NCBI GenBank assembly: GCA_000508305.1
Contig: CP006977.1
Location: forward strand, 1,272,621 to 1,336,620
Source: Sulfolobus acidocaldarius SUSAZ
Lineage (GTDB): Archaea > Thermoproteota > Thermoprotei_A > Sulfolobales > Sulfolobaceae
DNA: 64,000 nt
Reading direction: 5' to 3'
The translations under genes and the position numbers were made by a program. Positions 61,827 to 64,000 of the stretch are shown here, in pieces; positions within the stretch are counted from its first letter, which is position 1, and every line of letters starts with the position of its first letter. The notes below the pieces were generated by a model. That model did not search any database. It worked only from the letters and a program-made list of their open reading frames with translations, and was not told where the DNA came from.

Positions 61827-62786
61827 AAACAAGTAAATGTAGTTTCTATTGTGGGAGCAGGAATTATTGGAGCAGGTTGGAGTACCTTATTAGCTGTACA
61901 TGGGTATAGAAATATCTTTTACACAGAGAAGAAGGAGACCCTGGATAAAGGATTACTTAAAATTAAAAGTTATCTTCAAGTTATGCATGAATATAAGCTA
62001 GTGGATAAGAGCCCAGAAGAGTACATGCAATTCATAACTCCCACGACAGATTTTAATGACGTTATGAAGGGGGATTTCATAATCGAGGCAGTTATTGAAG
62101 ATTATGGAGTTAAGAAGAAAGTTTTCGGTGAATTGGATGAGAGGCTTGACAAAGATGTAATCATAGCCAGTAGCACCTCAGGGTTATTAATCTCAGAAAT
62201 CCAAAAGTCCATGTCAAGGCATCCAGAAAGAGCTATTATTGCACATCCTTGGAACCCTCCCCATCTTCTCCCTCTTGTAGAAATAGTGCCTGGTGAAAAG
62301 ACTTCAGAGGAAGTAATACAATCTACAAGAGAATTGATGGAGGACAAACTGAATAGGGTAGTTGTTGTTCTTAAAAAAGAAGTTCCTGGATTTATAGGAA
62401 ATAGGCTTGCATTTGCTCTATTTAGAGAAGCTGTGCATCTTATTGACGAGGGAGTCGCAACTGTAGAGGACATCGATAAAGTTGTAACTGCTGCTATAGG
62501 GCTTAGATGGGTATTCATGGGACCCTTCCTAACATATCATTTAGGTGGAGGAGAGGGTGGGTTGGAGTACTTTTTCAGTAGAGGCTTCGGATATGGTGCG
62601 AATGAATGGATGTATACCCTTGCAAAATATGATAAGTTCCCGTACACAGGTGTTATAAAAGCTGTAAATCAAATGAAAGAGTACCAGTTCATAAAAGGCA
62701 AAAGTTTTCAGGAACTATCAAAATGGAGAGATGAAAACTTAATAAATGTCTTAAGATTCTTAAAGGAGAAAGGAGCAAAAAAATAG
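61824..62786 (+). CDS. 3-Hydroxyacyl-CoA-dehydrogenase-superfamily protein
   Basis: The 320-residue NAD(P)-dependent dehydrogenase has the Rossmann motif [31 protein letters not shown], the catalytic region [11 protein letters not shown] and [19 protein letters not shown] with the active-site His, and [17 protein letters not shown]. The [12 protein letters not shown] pattern resembles L-gulonate 3-dehydrogenase and carnitine dehydrogenase as well as 3-hydroxybutyryl-CoA dehydrogenase, so the substrate is open. There is a 57-base gap to the cupin gene that converges on it. Confidence 0.85.
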   Translation: MKQVNVVSIVGAGIIGAGWSTLLAVHGYRNIFYTEKKETLDKGLLKIKSYLQVMHEYKLVDKSPEEYMQFITPTTDFNDVMKGDFIIEAVIEDYGVKKKVFGELDERLDKDVIIASSTSGLLISEIQKSMSRHPERAIIAHPWNPPHLLPLVEIVPGEKTSEEVIQSTRELMEDKLNRVVVVLKKEVPGFIGNRLAFALFREAVHLIDEGVATVEDIDKVVTAAIGLRWVFMGPFLTYHLGGGEGGLEYFFSRGFGYGANEWMYTLAKYDKFPYTGVIKAVNQMKEYQFIKGKSFQELSKWRDENLINVLRFLKEKGAKK

Positions 62787-62843
62787 AATAATACAGAAAT
62801 TTCTTAATATATATGAATTTTTATCTAAGGAATTGGCTGTGGA

Positions 62844-63410
62844 TTACGTGTTATTTTCGCTCTCTTCTCTGAACTCTAATATACCTAAACTCTCTAATAA
62901 TCCTGAGTCTGTTACATCAAATAATATTGACTCGGTATCTGATGTATTGACATGGTAATGAGGTAGGTTTGCTGGTACTACAAATACATCTCCATTTTCC
63001 CATTCTACCTTCTTTCCACCTATTATACTGTAACCTTTTCCTCTCACCACCAAATAAATTGACGCCATATTGTGTGAATGCGGTTGTGTTTTTGAACCTG
63101 GTTTTAGATACTGAAATCCTGCCATCATTGTTGGAGTTAATCCTTTTGCCCTCCCAGTGGTAGGGGATTGGAACATAACTTTTGCTACACCTTTTTCTAT
63201 CGGATTATCATCAGCCAGTAGTCTTAGTAGTTCAAGAACTTTATGAAACTTTATTATTTTGGGTTTAATAGTTTCTGGTGGGCTCGTATGTTCCATAAAG
63301 GCGACTACTTTAAGATCCTCATCACTTTGTTCTATTTCCCTTATTACATTCTTAATCTTATCAGTTATAATTTCAGACTGTTTATCGATTCGTTGCATAT
63401 CTTTAGTCAT
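62844..63410 (-). CDS. Cupin-domain protein (gentisate dioxygenase-like fold)
   Basis: The 188-residue protein has one cupin barrel (about 95-160). The metal ligands are in [20 protein letters not shown] (two His and Glu/Tyr variant) and the second motif [12 protein letters not shown]. The N-terminal half (about 1-70) is helical and of unknown fold. Similarity to the N-terminal half of gentisate 1,2-dioxygenase is visible in the order of segments, but the substrate is not assignable. It is divergent from the Cys-rich miniprotein; a TATA-like TTTTTAAAC lies about 26 bases upstream on its strand. Confidence 0.78.
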   Translation of the reverse strand: MTKDMQRIDKQSEIITDKIKNVIREIEQSDEDLKVVAFMEHTSPPETIKPKIIKFHKVLELLRLLADDNPIEKGVAKVMFQSPTTGRAKGLTPTMMAGFQYLKPGSKTQPHSHNMASIYLVVRGKGYSIIGGKKVEWENGDVFVVPANLPHYHVNTSDTESILFDVTDSGLLESLGILEFREESENNT

Positions 63411-63450
63411 ATGCTTATATTGTATAAATAGTTTAAAAAGGTGACTATAA

Positions 63451-63636
63451 GTGGATTGTTACATATATTACGAAAATAGGAAGTGTGTGGAAATTTGCGG
63501 TAAGGTTGTTTGCGATAAAGCTACAGTAGAAGATTACGGGGCTATTTGTGAAAAGTGTGCGAATGGGGACAAGAAGAGTTGTATAGAGTTATATAATAGA
63601 TTTGGTTGTTGGAGCATAACAGGTTGGTGGCTTTAG
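63451..63636 (+). CDS. Cysteine-rich miniprotein, 61 aa
   Basis: The GTG at 63451 follows a perfect GGTGA (63440-63444) by six bases, so translation is likely. The 61 residues contain eight cysteines (3, 12, 16, 21, 33, 36, 44, 53) spaced as pairs ([10 protein letters not shown] and CEKC) with no hydrophobic leader, which suggests a zinc or FeS site, or disulfides, in a cytoplasmic protein. The end is aromatic ([11 protein letters not shown]). I know no family. It ends four bases inside the membrane-protein gene on the other strand. Confidence 0.68.
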   Translation: MDCYIYYENRKCVEICGKVVCDKATVEDYGAICEKCANGDKKSCIELYNRFGCWSITGWWL

Positions 63637-64000
63637 TGGACTGGAGATCCCAAAGTTTTTGTTAGAAGTATGGAAAGTGCTGCAGTTACTAAACCTGCGA
63701 TTAGCATTATTATTGCAGTGTTTATTCTTTCCTTAATTTCTCCGCTGTAAATGGATCCTAAAATGGATAAAATTAGAGAAGACAGAAATATGGTTACCCA
63801 CATATTCTCAGAGAAGTAGTAAAATACTATTATTACGACACCGATGAAAGGAGATAAACCATGTACTAATGTGTTCAGAAATATACCTATTTTTTGCGAA
63901 TAATCTATAATAGTTCCCTTAAGGCTTTTCAGTATTTGTCTCTCTAGGTTTCTCAGCTCTAATTCTTTCTCCTTGATTTCTACAACTAAGGTATTGCATA
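63633..64000 (-). CDS. Membrane protein, C-terminal part (partial), VIT1/CCC1-like
   Basis: An open frame on the minus strand runs off the right edge of the window; the stop is TAA at 63633-63635 and about 122 codons are present. It has a charged helix (EIKEKELELRNLERQILK), then three hydrophobic segments (SPFIGVVIIVFYYF, WVTIFLSSLILSILG and INTAIIMLIAGLVTAALSILL). The last two, joined by SIYSGEIKER, resemble the C-terminal helices of VIT1/CCC1 iron or manganese transporters. Only the end is visible. Confidence 0.65.
   Translation of the reverse strand, partial: CNTLVVEIKEKELELRNLERQILKSLKGTIIDYSQKIGIFLNTLVHGLSPFIGVVIIVFYYFSENMWVTIFLSSLILSILGSIYSGEIKERINTAIIMLIAGLVTAALSILLTKTLGSPVH

Noticed and set aside
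62102-62518. 138-residue minus-strand frame
   Set aside because: It is antisense to the conserved dehydrogenase gene and has a low-complexity Ser/Thr composition; no ribosome binding site or family resemblance.

Overview
The window is chromosomal DNA of a thermoacidophilic crenarchaeon of the order Sulfolobales, most likely Sulfolobus acidocaldarius or a very close relative. The evidence is an AT-rich genome with short gaps, frequent GTG/TTG starts, GGTGA-type ribosome binding sites inside operons but apparently leaderless first genes, an A-type ATP synthase operon, S26e, an ESCRT-III (Cdv) paralogue, wybutosine gene taw3, Hjc, ether-lipid enzymes, a GDGT ring synthase, and back-to-back pyrBI/pyrEF operons. 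The gene order from the digeranylgeranylglyceryl phosphate synthase through the ring synthase, Lrp regulator, pyrEF and cdvB3 to argX agrees with what I remember of S. acidocaldarius; this is recall, not a database check.

Layout. 1-1746: end of the A-type ATP synthase operon (B, D, a 53-residue subunit, proteolipid). 1808-5229: proS, rps26e and the PLP synthase pair pdxS-pdxT. 5276-7232: PIN-KH ATPase convergent with hjc, the last gene of a leftward ilvB-ilvN-ilvC-hjc operon (to 10321). 10474-16573: HAD phosphatase, permuted GTPase, an unknown protein, DGGGP synthase, a geranylgeranyl-reductase-like flavoprotein, speD, DUF211 and a TtuA/Ncs6 thiolase. 16549-19995: cob(I)alamin adenosyltransferase and leuS. 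19963-26950: a winged-helix gene divergent from the compact histidine operon hisC-G-A-B-F-D-E-H-I. 27001-32549: SufT-like protein, serS, ring synthase grsA, small proteins, Lrp regulator, MarC and two unknown genes. 32829-38780: leftward pyrB-I-K-C-D and rightward pyrE-F plus a JAMM-like gene. 38764-43881: PhoU-like regulator, cdvB3, a decayed-looking gap, taw3, queE, Nog1-like GTPase and a tRNA-binding protein. 43990-52703: purine operon purC-S-Q-L-F-F2-D-M. 52750-53466: zinc-finger and ribbon-helix-helix genes. 53544-61155: argG-argH-carA-carB-argX. 61143-64000: translin-like protein, a hydroxyacyl-CoA-type dehydrogenase, a cupin, a Cys-rich miniprotein and a partial membrane protein.

How it fits together. 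Most of the window is biosynthetic (branched-chain amino acids, histidine, pyrimidines, purines, arginine and carbamoyl phosphate, PLP) in tightly overlapping, translationally coupled operons, with tRNA charging and tRNA modification genes between them. Ten of the eleven convergent gene pairs overlap at their 3' ends. No intact insertion sequence, CRISPR array, rRNA or tRNA gene was found. No clearly new multi-gene system stands out. The most unusual signals are: two genes (leuS and the flavoprotein) whose conserved N-termini lie upstream of every ATG/GTG/TTG and that appear to start at AUU/AUC; a second PurF without its catalytic cysteine; a JAMM-like protein co-transcribed with pyrEF; and operator-like dyads at the ilvB and speD promoters.
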